Of a DNA stretch of 64,000 nt, positions 29,177-36,921 are shown one piece after another. Position numbers and translations under genes: made by a program. This DNA comes from Flavobacterium foetidum (GTDB lineage: Bacteria > Bacteroidota > Bacteroidia > Flavobacteriales > Flavobacteriaceae): the NCBI RefSeq assembly GCF_004634245.1, contig NZ_SJTF01000004.1, forward strand, positions 186,001 to 250,000, given 5' to 3'. The notes beneath the pieces were generated by a model that saw nothing but the letters and a program-made list of their open reading frames with translations, was not told where the DNA came from and did not search any database. Each line of letters starts with the position of its first letter. Positions within the stretch are counted from its first letter, which is position 1.

Positions 29177-30736
29177 TTAGGCAATTTTTTCTAGAATTGT
29201 TTCTTTTTCTTCGACATAATCATTTAAAAAATACTTCAATTCGTTTAGTTCATATTCGTTCGGAAATAATTTTTCGTTTACGATTTTTACTGGCGTATAA
29301 TTAAAATCATTTTTAGAACACCATTCGTATTGTTTATTGATTTCCTGGTTGATCATTATGCTGATATTGTCTACCTGCCATTTTTTCAACCACCTTTTCA
29401 GACTCATTTTTTTGATGTGCCAATCAGAAATCGCCTCAACAATTTTTCCTGGCGTTGCTCTGTTTATTGCCAAAAGCCTTTCTACTACAGCCTTGTATGG
29501 ATTTTCGGCATTTTCAGGATTAATATTAAATAAAACATTTAAAAATATTTTATCAGGGAATTTTAGCACCAAATCAAATGCTTCTTGAAATGTTTTATGG
29601 CAATGCCCGCAACTCGGACTAATAATAACCGTTAGCTTTACGACAGCATTTCTATTTCCGAAATTCAAACCTCTCAATTCTTCAAGTCCTTTTAAATGCT
29701 GTACTTTTTTAGATAAAAAGTTTAACAGCGAGTAATTTCTTTTAAATTTCTTAAGATCTTTTAATGAACTTTCGTTTTGAAGCATATTTTTAATCATGTT
29801 TTTCACAGCGGCCCAAATCGGAATCAGCATCAGCAAAGAAAACAGAAATGGGAAAATAACTGTAAAACCAAAATCAAGTGTAAATAGGTTTGATGAAAAC
29901 CAAATGATGCTTTGGCTTAAAATCAAAAACGACACGGCAAGACACATAATGCACCATTTCTGGATTTCGAATTTCTGAATCCATACAGACAAAACTATAA
30001 CCGGAATCGACAATAGACTCAAGAAACCAACAAATACTGCAGAATTGAGGGGCTGTATCAAAATTGCAATTAAACTTGAACCGAAGAAAAGCAACGGCAA
30101 ATCTGAAAAACTAACCCAACTGTTTTCGACATCATCTTTAAAATTGATCACAGATTGGCAAGATGTATTAGAACCTCGTTCGCAAAACTTAGAAATCACA
30201 GTGTTTTTAACACCCCATTTTTCCTGAACTATAAAAATGCTGAGAATAAATCCTATTATGGATGTAATTAAGAACGTAGTGCTGAATAATTCATATTCAT
30301 TATAGAAAAAAGACAAACCGCTTACCAGAAGAAGAGGCAGAAAATATTTCAACCAGCTATATTCTGCTTTTAGGTTTTCTCTTGCAATAACATTATTAGG
30401 TTCAATCGCCACAATCACTCCATTCCAATCTAAAAGGAAATTCTCATATGATGTTTTAAGATTGCTCTTTTTTGAAGTATGAATGCGGACAAAATTTTTA
30501 GCCTTTTCAACCAAGACCAATTCATCTTTAAAATAGGCCAAAAAATTTGACGGCAGATCGACTATCTGTTCTTTCGAAACTCTTACTGCAGCATTCTCGA
30601 CAGAAAGCAAATCGAACGAATCTGTAATCGCAAATAAGCTCGGATAATTTGGATGAGAAAGAAACAAATCTTTAAACTCATCTTTTATATCTGAATACTT
30701 ATTTATCTGAAGAAATTTTTGGACAAGTTTCAACAT
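29177..30736 (-). CDS. C39-like / VKOR / thioredoxin fusion, disulfide-forming membrane protein
   Basis: 519 residues. The N-terminal about 125 residues look like a degenerate C39-peptidase domain (HPNYPSLFAITDSFDLL) without the catalytic Cys. Then a VKOR domain of several membrane helices, with the loop cysteine pair in CERGSNTSC (near 186-194) and the redox motif CIMC (near 259-262). Finally a thioredoxin-like domain with CGHC near residue 375. VKOR-Trx fusions make disulfides in exported proteins using quinone. Its place directly upstream of a six-cysteine peptide suggests it oxidises that peptide; the dead C39 domain may recognise the leader. A near-consensus -7 box (minus AATATTTG, 30771-30778) precedes it. 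Confidence 0.88.
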   Translation of the reverse strand: MLKLVQKFLQINKYSDIKDEFKDLFLSHPNYPSLFAITDSFDLLSVENAAVRVSKEQIVDLPSNFLAYFKDELVLVEKAKNFVRIHTSKKSNLKTSYENFLLDWNGVIVAIEPNNVIARENLKAEYSWLKYFLPLLLVSGLSFFYNEYELFSTTFLITSIIGFILSIFIVQEKWGVKNTVISKFCERGSNTSCQSVINFKDDVENSWVSFSDLPLLFFGSSLIAILIQPLNSAVFVGFLSLLSIPVIVLSVWIQKFEIQKWCIMCLAVSFLILSQSIIWFSSNLFTLDFGFTVIFPFLFSLLMLIPIWAAVKNMIKNMLQNESSLKDLKKFKRNYSLLNFLSKKVQHLKGLEELRGLNFGNRNAVVKLTVIISPSCGHCHKTFQEAFDLVLKFPDKIFLNVLFNINPENAENPYKAVVERLLAINRATPGKIVEAISDWHIKKMSLKRWLKKWQVDNISIMINQEINKQYEWCSKNDFNYTPVKIVNEKLFPNEYELNELKYFLNDYVEEKETILEKIA

Positions 30737-30816
30737 AACTTTTGACCGTTTTTAATTCATAATTACACTGCAAATATTGTTGATTTTATTGAGAAAAAAT
30801 GTCCATAAGCATACAT

Positions 30817-30855
30817 TTTATGAATTATACCACATACAATTTATAAATTATACCA
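30817..30855. promoter_or_regulatory. 16-bp direct repeat, candidate AraC-type operator
   Basis: TTTATGAATTATACCA (30817-30832) and TTTATAAATTATACCA (30840-30855) differ at one base and are offset by 23 bp. They lie in the divergent region between the VKOR gene and the three small peptide genes, about 50 bp upstream of the peptide -7 box. AraC-family regulators commonly bind direct half-sites about two helical turns apart, and such a regulator is encoded at 31565-33319. Confidence 0.5.
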
Positions 30856-30905
30856 GTCATTAACACCAACACAAAAGCTTATACAACAAGGAGTTACGTA
30901 AAAAT

Positions 30906-30913
30906 ACCTTTGC
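30906..30913 (+). promoter_or_regulatory. -7 box for the three-peptide gene set
   Basis: TACCTTTG matches TAnnTTTG. The predicted leader to the first peptide ATG (30999) is about 80 nt. No good -33 TTG is present, consistent with a need for an activator. Confidence 0.55.
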
Positions 30914-30998
30914 TACAAAGTCTGTAAAAGCCATTTTCGATTAACGGTTTTGCTTTTTCTCTAGTTTTGGATAAACAATAATTCTAATAGTTTAAAAC

Positions 30999-31139
30999 AT
31001 GAAAAAAATAGGTCTGAAATTCGACGATTTTAACGCAGAGAAATTATCAAAAAACGAGCAAAAAGTCATTAGAGGTGGCGATGGAGATACTGATCTTCCA
31101 AACCCAATTAAAGGTGGCGGAGGTGCTGGAAACGTATAA
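30999..31139 (+). CDS. Small double-glycine peptide 1, Asp/Gly-rich core
   Basis: 46 residues: leader MKKIGLKFDDFNAEKLSKNE then QKVIRGG, core DGDTDLPNPIKGGGGAGNV. The leader shares the KF.DF...(I/L)[TS]K..QK pattern with peptides 2 and 3, and its ending with the cysteine peptide at 28930-29121. First of three tandem paralogues in one plus-strand unit. The DGDTD start of the core looks like a calcium-binding loop, which is only a resemblance. No modification enzyme is encoded nearby. Too short for most gene finders. Confidence 0.8.
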   Translation: MKKIGLKFDDFNAEKLSKNEQKVIRGGDGDTDLPNPIKGGGGAGNV

Positions 31140-31233
31140 GAAATTGGCTTCGACAAAATCTTAGTTATTATCAGATTTTTTCCAAAAATCTTTATTTAAA
31201 ACTTCAATTTACTAATTCAAAATATATAAAAGC

Positions 31234-31368
31234 ATGAAAAAAATAGAATCAAAATTCAGTGATTTTGAAGAGCAAAAAATCACAAAAACACAACAAAAAG
31301 CGGTAAGAGGCGGTGACGGAGATGACTCTGATCCAAAAAAAGCTGGTGGCGGAGGAGGAAACGGATAA
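31234..31368 (+). CDS. Small double-glycine peptide 2, Asp/Gly-rich core
   Basis: 44 residues: leader MKKIESKFSDFEEQKITKTQ then QKAVRGG, core DGDDSDPKKAGGGGGNG (17 residues). The core is identical to that of peptide 3 although the leaders differ. Located 94 bp after peptide 1. Probable substrate of the nearby C39 exporter; function unknown. Confidence 0.8.
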   Translation: MKKIESKFSDFEEQKITKTQQKAVRGGDGDDSDPKKAGGGGGNG

Positions 31369-31412
31369 TCAATAAACTCTCAATATAGAAATTAATCCAA
31401 AAAATAAAGGTT

Positions 31413-31547
31413 ATGAAAACAAACAAATCAAAATTTGAAGAATTCGAAAAAGCACAAATTACAAAAAACCAGCAAAAAGCGGTAAAAGGCGGTGACGGAG
31501 ATGATTCTGATCCAAAAAAAGCTGGTGGCGGAGGAGGAAATGGCTAA
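31413..31547 (+). CDS. Small double-glycine peptide 3, core identical to peptide 2
   Basis: 44 residues: leader MKTNKSKFEEFEKAQITKNQ then QKAVKGG, core DGDDSDPKKAGGGGGNG. The identity of the core with peptide 2, against a diverged leader, shows either recent duplication with drift in the leader or selection for an exact core sequence. It ends 17 bp from the stop of the convergent regulator gene. Confidence 0.8.
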   Translation: MKTNKSKFEEFEKAQITKNQQKAVKGGDGDDSDPKKAGGGGGNG

Positions 31548-31564
31548 TCACCATTAAATCAATT

Positions 31565-33319
31565 TTAGATATTACTCGCAAATTGAGCTGGAGATACTCC
31601 AGTTCTTTTGCGAAATGATTTGGCAAAAGACACTGCATTCTTGAAACCAACACTTTCGGCAATAGCCTGGGTTGAATATTTCCTGTACAAATGATTGGTA
31701 ATCATCTGATTGATTACATAGTTAATCTTTAGCTCATTTGTATATTCCCCAAAAGATTTGCCAAATCTCTTGTTAACCACATACGATAAATAAGTCGTAT
31801 TCGTTTTTATTTTCTTAGCAGCATACGCTAATGTGAAATCGGCATTTAGATATTCCAATTTTTCTTCGAGGGCTAGCAGTTTTTCTACTATTTTGTTTTC
31901 TTTAGCCTCATCAATGCTCAAATTGACATTTTCTTTCTTGGCGTGTACTTCATCTTCTAACTCCACATTTTCAATAGTTTGAACAAGAACTTGTTCCTGT
32001 TCTTTTTTCTCAAGATTTGCTTTAAACTCTTCAATTAAAGCATTCATTTTTTTATGTGCCTTATTTTTATCGCGAATATTTTTGATTAAGAAAAATACGA
32101 TTCCGACCACCAATACAACATAGAAGATTTTTAATGCTTTATTCCAAAAAACATCATATCGATATTTTTCCTGAATGGTAAACATCTCATCGCTTAAGTC
32201 GGCAACTCCAAGTTTATAATTAACTTCAAGTGCTTGGTCTCTAAGGTTTCCTTCGTATTTCTCGTATGAATCGAGATAAAGCTTAGAATGTTTGTACGCA
32301 AGCTCAGGTTCGTTTTTTATATTATAAATCTTCGCCTGAATATAATTTGACCGGAAATAACTATCGTCTAGCAACTTATTTTTCTGTGAAATTGAATCTA
32401 CTTTCTTAAGAAAAACTAACGCTTTATCGTATTTTTTGATCGTATAATACAAGTCACCTAAATTGTAATTGGCAATCTGAAAATAAAACTGATCATTGTT
32501 CTGCTTTGCATACAACGCAATATCAAAATAAATCTTTTCTGCATTTTGATAATCGTTTTTCATCAAATATACATTACCGAGACTCAGCTTAGAAGTGATT
32601 TTGTTATCCACAAATTTTTCTGAGTAAGTGATTGCCTTTTTGTAGCAATACTCCGCAGAATCTAGCAGATAAGCCTTATCACGGTTTTTCATATAAAAGC
32701 CCTCATACGAATTTCCGAGATTGGTATAAAGATTGCTTTTGGCATTCTGATACTGATCGCTCCCGTAGAGGCTTTGGTTTTTGTCTAAAAATTCATCATT
32801 TTGTTTCAGGATTTTAATTGATAGCTGGTAGTTTCCTACGCTTTCATTTAAAAGTGCAATGTTGCTTTTAAATTTAATGACCTGAATAATATCATTAATC
32901 TGAGTTGATAGTTTAATTCCTTCCTGATAATTGGTGAGCGCCTTGCTGTAATTGCGCCTTTTCCACTCTGCTAAACCTCTGAAATTAAGCAAGTAAGAAT
33001 GTAGTTTTGTTTTTTCTTCGGAATCAGGCATCTTTGCTAAAGACTTCATAGCCAGTGCATATTTCTGATCCGATTTAGCAATATTTCCTTTGAGTTGATA
33101 TAAATGAGAAGCTGCTCCATAGGCAAAGGTTAAATGCTTATTATCAGTCGAATTCTCCAACTGATTTACATATTTAAGCCCTTCGTCAAAATTACCATTC
33201 ATACTGAAACGAATTTTATTCTGCAAGGCTACATACTCTTGTTCAGTAAATTGCCTTTTATTCTGAGCAAAACAAGTATAAAATAGTAATAAAAATATAA
33301 AAGAGATTCTCAGCCTCAT
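31565..33319 (-). CDS. Membrane regulator: periplasmic TPR domain plus cytoplasmic AraC domain
   Basis: 584 residues. Signal peptide or first anchor (MRLRISFIFLLLFYTCFAQ), about ten TPR-like helices to about residue 370 (NYSKALTNYQEGIKLS, DYQNAEKIYFDIALYA, KYDKALVFLKKVDS), one membrane helix near 392-412 (IFYVVLVVGIVFFLI), a charged linker, then an AraC-type double helix-turn-helix (YLNADFTLAYAAKKIKTNTT, STQAIAESVGFKNAVSFAKSF). Predicted topology puts the TPR superhelix outside the inner membrane and the DNA-binding domain inside: a one-component transmembrane sensor. It converges on the three peptide genes with only 17 bp between stops, so it may sense or control them. The ligand is unknown. 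Confidence 0.88.
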   Translation of the reverse strand: MRLRISFIFLLLFYTCFAQNKRQFTEQEYVALQNKIRFSMNGNFDEGLKYVNQLENSTDNKHLTFAYGAASHLYQLKGNIAKSDQKYALAMKSLAKMPDSEEKTKLHSYLLNFRGLAEWKRRNYSKALTNYQEGIKLSTQINDIIQVIKFKSNIALLNESVGNYQLSIKILKQNDEFLDKNQSLYGSDQYQNAKSNLYTNLGNSYEGFYMKNRDKAYLLDSAEYCYKKAITYSEKFVDNKITSKLSLGNVYLMKNDYQNAEKIYFDIALYAKQNNDQFYFQIANYNLGDLYYTIKKYDKALVFLKKVDSISQKNKLLDDSYFRSNYIQAKIYNIKNEPELAYKHSKLYLDSYEKYEGNLRDQALEVNYKLGVADLSDEMFTIQEKYRYDVFWNKALKIFYVVLVVGIVFFLIKNIRDKNKAHKKMNALIEEFKANLEKKEQEQVLVQTIENVELEDEVHAKKENVNLSIDEAKENKIVEKLLALEEKLEYLNADFTLAYAAKKIKTNTTYLSYVVNKRFGKSFGEYTNELKINYVINQMITNHLYRKYSTQAIAESVGFKNAVSFAKSFRKRTGVSPAQFASNI

Positions 33320-33339
33320 TTAGTGTGTTTTTGGTATTC

Positions 33340-33347
33340 AAAAATAG
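33340..33347 (-). promoter_or_regulatory. -7 box for the TPR-AraC gene
   Basis: The minus strand reads TATTTTTG, a TAnnTTTG match, 20 nt upstream of the ATG at 33319. Confidence 0.5.
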
Positions 33348-33431
33348 TTCATATATTATCAATAAACTACAATTAATTTGCCAAAATCCTATTAAATATT
33401 ATTTTGGAAGAGCTAAATATAACAATTTAAC

Positions 33432-33464
33432 TTGTATCTGTTATATTTTTATTGCTTAAATTTG
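33432..33464 (+). promoter_or_regulatory. Promoter TTG-N22-TAAATTTG for the acyl-CoA dehydrogenase gene
   Basis: TTG at 33432-33434 and TAAATTTG at 33457-33464. The spacer is slightly long. It lies 21 nt upstream of the ATG. Confidence 0.5.
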
Positions 33465-33485
33465 TTTTGTTAAAAAAACAGAAAG

Positions 33486-34664
33486 ATGAAACCAGATTTA
33501 TTTCAAGCTCCAGATTACTATAACTTAGACGATTTACTAACAGACGAACACAAATTGGTTCGTGAGTCAGCACGTGCATGGGTTAAGAGAGAAGTTTCTC
33601 CTATTATAGAAGAATATGCCCAAAAAGCCGAATTTCCAAAACAAATTATAAAAGGTCTTGGAGAAATTGGCGGTTTTGGACCTTATATTCCTGTAGAATA
33701 TGGCGGTGCCGGGTTAGACCAAATCTCTTATGGACTGATTATGCAGGAAATAGAAAGAGGTGACTCAGGAGTTAGATCCACTTCTTCTGTACAATCTTCT
33801 CTAGTAATGTATCCAATCTGGAAATACGGAAATGAAGAACAACGCATGAAATACCTGCCAAAACTCGCAACGGGAGAATTTATAGGATGTTTTGGCCTTA
33901 CAGAACCCGATCACGGTTCTGACCCAGGAAGCATGATCACCAATTTTAAAGATATGGGAGACCATTACTTATTAAATGGTGCCAAAATGTGGATTTCTAA
34001 CGCTCCTTTTGCAGATATTGCAATAGTTTGGGCTAAAAATGAAGAAGGAAGAATTCATGGCTTGATTGTAGAACGCGGCATGGAAGGTTTCTCGACACCT
34101 GAAACGCATAATAAATGGTCGCTACGTGCATCGGCAACTGGAGAATTAATTTTTGATAATGTAAAGGTTCCTAAAGAAAACCTTCTGCCTAATAAATCTG
34201 GACTGGGCGCACCGCTTGGATGCTTAGATTCTGCAAGATACGGAATTGCTTGGGGAGCAATAGGCGCAGGGATGGATTGTTACGATACTGCTCTTAGATA
34301 TGCAAAAGAAAGGATACAATTTGGAAAACCTATTGGAGGCACACAACTCCAGCAGAAAAAATTGGCCGAGATGATTACAGAAATTACAAAAGCACAACTT
34401 TTGACTTGGCGCCTAGGGGTTTTAAGAAATGAAGGTAAAGCCACCTCAGCACAAATCTCGATGGCAAAACGCAATAATGTAAACATGGCAATCAATATTG
34501 CAAGAGAAGCTCGCCAAATGCTCGGAGGTATGGGAATTACAGGCGAATATTCAATCATGCGTCATATGATGAATCTGGAAAGCGTGATTACGTATGAAGG
34601 AACCCATGACATTCATTTGCTGATAACCGGAATGGATGTAACTGGAATTCCAGCATTTAAATAA
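33486..34664 (+). CDS. Acyl-CoA dehydrogenase, glutaryl-CoA dehydrogenase-like
   Basis: 392 residues. FAD-dependent acyl-CoA dehydrogenase. The catalytic base is Glu371 in TYEGTHDIH, the position and context seen in glutaryl-CoA dehydrogenase. Other motifs: CFGLTEPDHGSDPGSM (FAD/substrate), KMWISNAPFADIAIVWAK, and ARQMLGGMGITGEYSIMRHMMN. It probably converts glutaryl-CoA to crotonyl-CoA in lysine/tryptophan breakdown; a different short acyl-CoA is possible. It ends at a strong terminator that doubles as part of the next promoter. Confidence 0.9.
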   Translation: MKPDLFQAPDYYNLDDLLTDEHKLVRESARAWVKREVSPIIEEYAQKAEFPKQIIKGLGEIGGFGPYIPVEYGGAGLDQISYGLIMQEIERGDSGVRSTSSVQSSLVMYPIWKYGNEEQRMKYLPKLATGEFIGCFGLTEPDHGSDPGSMITNFKDMGDHYLLNGAKMWISNAPFADIAIVWAKNEEGRIHGLIVERGMEGFSTPETHNKWSLRASATGELIFDNVKVPKENLLPNKSGLGAPLGCLDSARYGIAWGAIGAGMDCYDTALRYAKERIQFGKPIGGTQLQQKKLAEMITEITKAQLLTWRLGVLRNEGKATSAQISMAKRNNVNMAINIAREARQMLGGMGITGEYSIMRHMMNLESVITYEGTHDIHLLITGMDVTGIPAFK

Positions 34665-34698
34665 TTCGCAACTATTAAATTATATGCAAAATTGATAC

Positions 34699-34729
34699 AA
34701 AAAGCTTCTTCTAACCGGAGAAGCTTTTT
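34699..34729 (+). terminator. Terminator after the acyl-CoA dehydrogenase gene
   Basis: Perfect 11-bp stem AAAAAGCTTCT (34699-34709) with AGAAGCTTTTT (34719-34729) and a 9-nt loop. Its last T is the first base of the next -7 box. Confidence 0.85.
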
Positions 34730-34736
34730 ATCTTTG
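34729..34736 (+). promoter_or_regulatory. -7 box for the DUF3050 gene, abutting a terminator
   Basis: TATCTTTG matches TAnnTTTG, 17 nt upstream of the ATG at 34754. The stem of the preceding terminator occupies the region where a -33 element would lie. Confidence 0.55.
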
Positions 34737-34753
34737 CACCAAAATTCCTGAAA

Positions 34754-35536
34754 ATGAATATCGAAAAGATAAATAAAAGCATCCAACCACAAAAAAATCA
34801 ACTTCTAAATCATTCTTTATACAATAAAATTCAAAATATCGACGATTTGCATAGTTTTCTAGAAACTCATGTTTTTGCCGTTTGGGATTTTATGTCTTTG
34901 CTAAAAGCGCTCCAATCAAAACTAACTTGTACAACAACTCCTTGGTTTGCCACAAAAAATCCGCAAACCCGTTATTTAATCAACGAAATTGTTCTGGCAG
35001 AAGAATCCGATTTAACGATAGACGGAAGAAGACAAAGCCATTATGAAATGTATCTTGAAGCAATGGAAGACTGCGGTGCAGATACGACCGGAATTTTAAA
35101 ATTTTTATCAGAAGTCACTTCTCTTCACAATATATTCGTAGCCATTAAACAAAGTTCACTGCATCCAAATGTAAAAGAATTTCTAGATTTTACGTTTAGA
35201 GTTATTGAAGAAGGAAAACCGCACGAAATTGCAGCCGCTTTTACTTTTGGAAGAGAAGACCTGATTCCGAGCATGTTTACCGAAATCTTGAAAAATTTCC
35301 AAAAAAACCTGCCAGAAACAGATTTGGCCAAACTGCTTTACTATTTCGAAAGACATATCGAGCTAGATGCCGACGAGCACGGACCAATGGCTATGACAAT
35401 GATTACAGAATTATGCGAAGAAGATGCTCAAAAATGGAAAGAAGTTGAAGAGGTTTCTATTCTGGCTCTCGAAAAACGTATCGGATTATGGAATGCCATT
35501 GAAGAAGAAATTCTTTTAAAAACAGAAATGGTTTAA
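34754..35536 (+). CDS. DUF3050 family protein
   Basis: 260 residues, all-helical, matching the DUF3050 family, which has a heme-oxygenase-like fold. Characteristic stretches: HVFAVWDFMSLLKALQ, EIVLAEESDLTIDGRRQSHY, FTFGREDLIPSMFTEIL, and ERHIELDADEHGPMAM with His/Glu/Asp residues that could bind a di-metal centre. Cytoplasmic. No substrate is known for the family; the neighbours give no clue. Confidence 0.85.
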   Translation: MNIEKINKSIQPQKNQLLNHSLYNKIQNIDDLHSFLETHVFAVWDFMSLLKALQSKLTCTTTPWFATKNPQTRYLINEIVLAEESDLTIDGRRQSHYEMYLEAMEDCGADTTGILKFLSEVTSLHNIFVAIKQSSLHPNVKEFLDFTFRVIEEGKPHEIAAAFTFGREDLIPSMFTEILKNFQKNLPETDLAKLLYYFERHIELDADEHGPMAMTMITELCEEDAQKWKEVEEVSILALEKRIGLWNAIEEEILLKTEMV

Positions 35537-35589
35537 AAATCCAAAACCTCTCATTTAACGTAACTATTTGTTCATAAATTTAAACAATC

Positions 35590-36342
35590 ATGAAACTACA
35601 ATTTAAACAAATAGTTACACTTATATTTTCTGTATTTCTTTTGAGTTGTAATGCAGAAGAAAACGGTTCAGCTCCGGCGCCTCCTGCTGTAAATCCGCCA
35701 GCCGTAAACCCAAATCTCCCAATAAGCGGCCCAATAAATTATTTAGCTTTAGGCGACAGCTACACTATTGGCCAAAGTGTCTGCGAAACCTGCAGATTTC
35801 CCGAACAGCTCAAAGAAAGCTTAAATGCAATGTATGGGGTTTCGATTTCATCAAAAATAATTGCCACAACTGGCTGGACAACTTCCAATCTACTTGCAGG
35901 AATAAAAGCGCAGGCCTTAGAACCAAAATACGATTTGGTAACGCTTTTAATCGGAGTAAACAATCAGTATCAGCACAGGAATTTTTCGGTTTACGAAAAA
36001 GAATTTCCAGAATTGGTAACCAAAGCCATCGAATTAGCAAAAGGTGATCGCAAAAATGTGATTGTAATCTCAATTCCTGATTATGCCTACACACCTTACG
36101 GCAAAAGTGTTGCACGCAATTCAAGTGCCATGATTTCGGCAGAAATAGACCAGTACAATAAATTTGCAGAAAACTATTGCAACGACAACAAAATTACATT
36201 TGTAAACATTACAGATATTACACGCCAAGGGCTCGAAAACCCTGAACTCGTGGCAAACGATGGCTTACATCCTTCTAAATTAGCCTACAGCCGATTTGTA
36301 GAACGCATGATGCCAAAAGTAAAAATGGCTTTAGAAGATTAA
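35590..36342 (+). CDS. SGNH/GDSL hydrolase lipoprotein
   Basis: 250 residues. Lipoprotein signal with lipobox LLSCNAEENG (Cys near residue 20), then a Pro-rich linker (APAPPAVNPPAVNPNLP). SGNH blocks: catalytic Ser in LGDSYTIG, block II Gly in ATTGWTTS, block III GVNN, and catalytic Asp/His in DGLHPS. A cell-envelope esterase or acetylhydrolase is expected; the substrate is unknown. It lies 53 bp after the DUF3050 gene and may share its transcript. Confidence 0.9.
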   Translation: MKLQFKQIVTLIFSVFLLSCNAEENGSAPAPPAVNPPAVNPNLPISGPINYLALGDSYTIGQSVCETCRFPEQLKESLNAMYGVSISSKIIATTGWTTSNLLAGIKAQALEPKYDLVTLLIGVNNQYQHRNFSVYEKEFPELVTKAIELAKGDRKNVIVISIPDYAYTPYGKSVARNSSAMISAEIDQYNKFAENYCNDNKITFVNITDITRQGLENPELVANDGLHPSKLAYSRFVERMMPKVKMALED

Positions 36343-36387
36343 TTCCTTTTAGGCAGCAAAAAGTCAGGTTTTCAAAAATTCGTTTAG

Positions 36388-36452
36388 TCCCGCTATCCGC
36401 TTTATTTTTTGCGGTGAACCCCACCACAAAAAGATATCGCTGCTATCGGGGC
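36388..36452. repeat. Remnant of a dispersed GCGGTGAACCCC-type repeat
   Basis: CCCGCTATCCGC and TATCGGGG-type words with GCGGTGAACCCCACCAC in between, forming partial hairpins. The pattern resembles flavobacterial intergenic repeats. It lies between convergent genes. No ORF. Confidence 0.4.
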
Positions 36453-36473
36453 TGAAAAGAATGTTTTTCCTTT

Positions 36474-36818
36474 TCATTTATAACGATCAAAATCAACTTC
36501 TATCTTTTCAAACAAATCAGACTGTTGTAAAATTAAGTCAATCTTTTTAAGTCCGTCCTGATTTTCATCCGCAGTTACAAAAGCAAGACCCCAGACATCT
36601 TTAGAAAGGCTAAATTTTCCCGCTTCAGAATCAAAATGAAGCAAGATTTCATCATTCATCCATAAATCCAAAACCTCGATCATATGAGGCTTTAAAGAAG
36701 CTATCGAGTGCAAAAAATCGTTATTAAAGGTTTCCCTTTCAGCACCCAAAAAAATATCAATCAGAAGTTTATCCGAGTGGTATCCTGGGCGAAAATGATA
36801 TTGATATGGTTTATTCAT
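36474..36818 (-). CDS. Unknown protein, 114 residues
   Basis: Soluble, acidic and without a signal peptide. It has a compact mixed alpha/beta pattern (PHMIEVLDLWMNDEILLHFDS, DVWGLAFVTADENQDG). I recognise no family. It stands alone between the SGNH gene (convergent) and hsdR (same strand, 103 bp upstream). The coding bias is like that of its neighbours and the ORF is intact, so it is probably a real gene. Confidence 0.65.
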   Translation of the reverse strand: MNKPYQYHFRPGYHSDKLLIDIFLGAERETFNNDFLHSIASLKPHMIEVLDLWMNDEILLHFDSEAGKFSLSKDVWGLAFVTADENQDGLKKIDLILQQSDLFEKIEVDFDRYK

Positions 36819-36921
36819 TGTTGATTCTTTTATTTATAACCAAGATTACAATATCAAGCCCCAAAACATAAATAAAATTGAACCTGAATAGTATTACGCA
36901 TAATTCATCAAAAGTCGCTTA

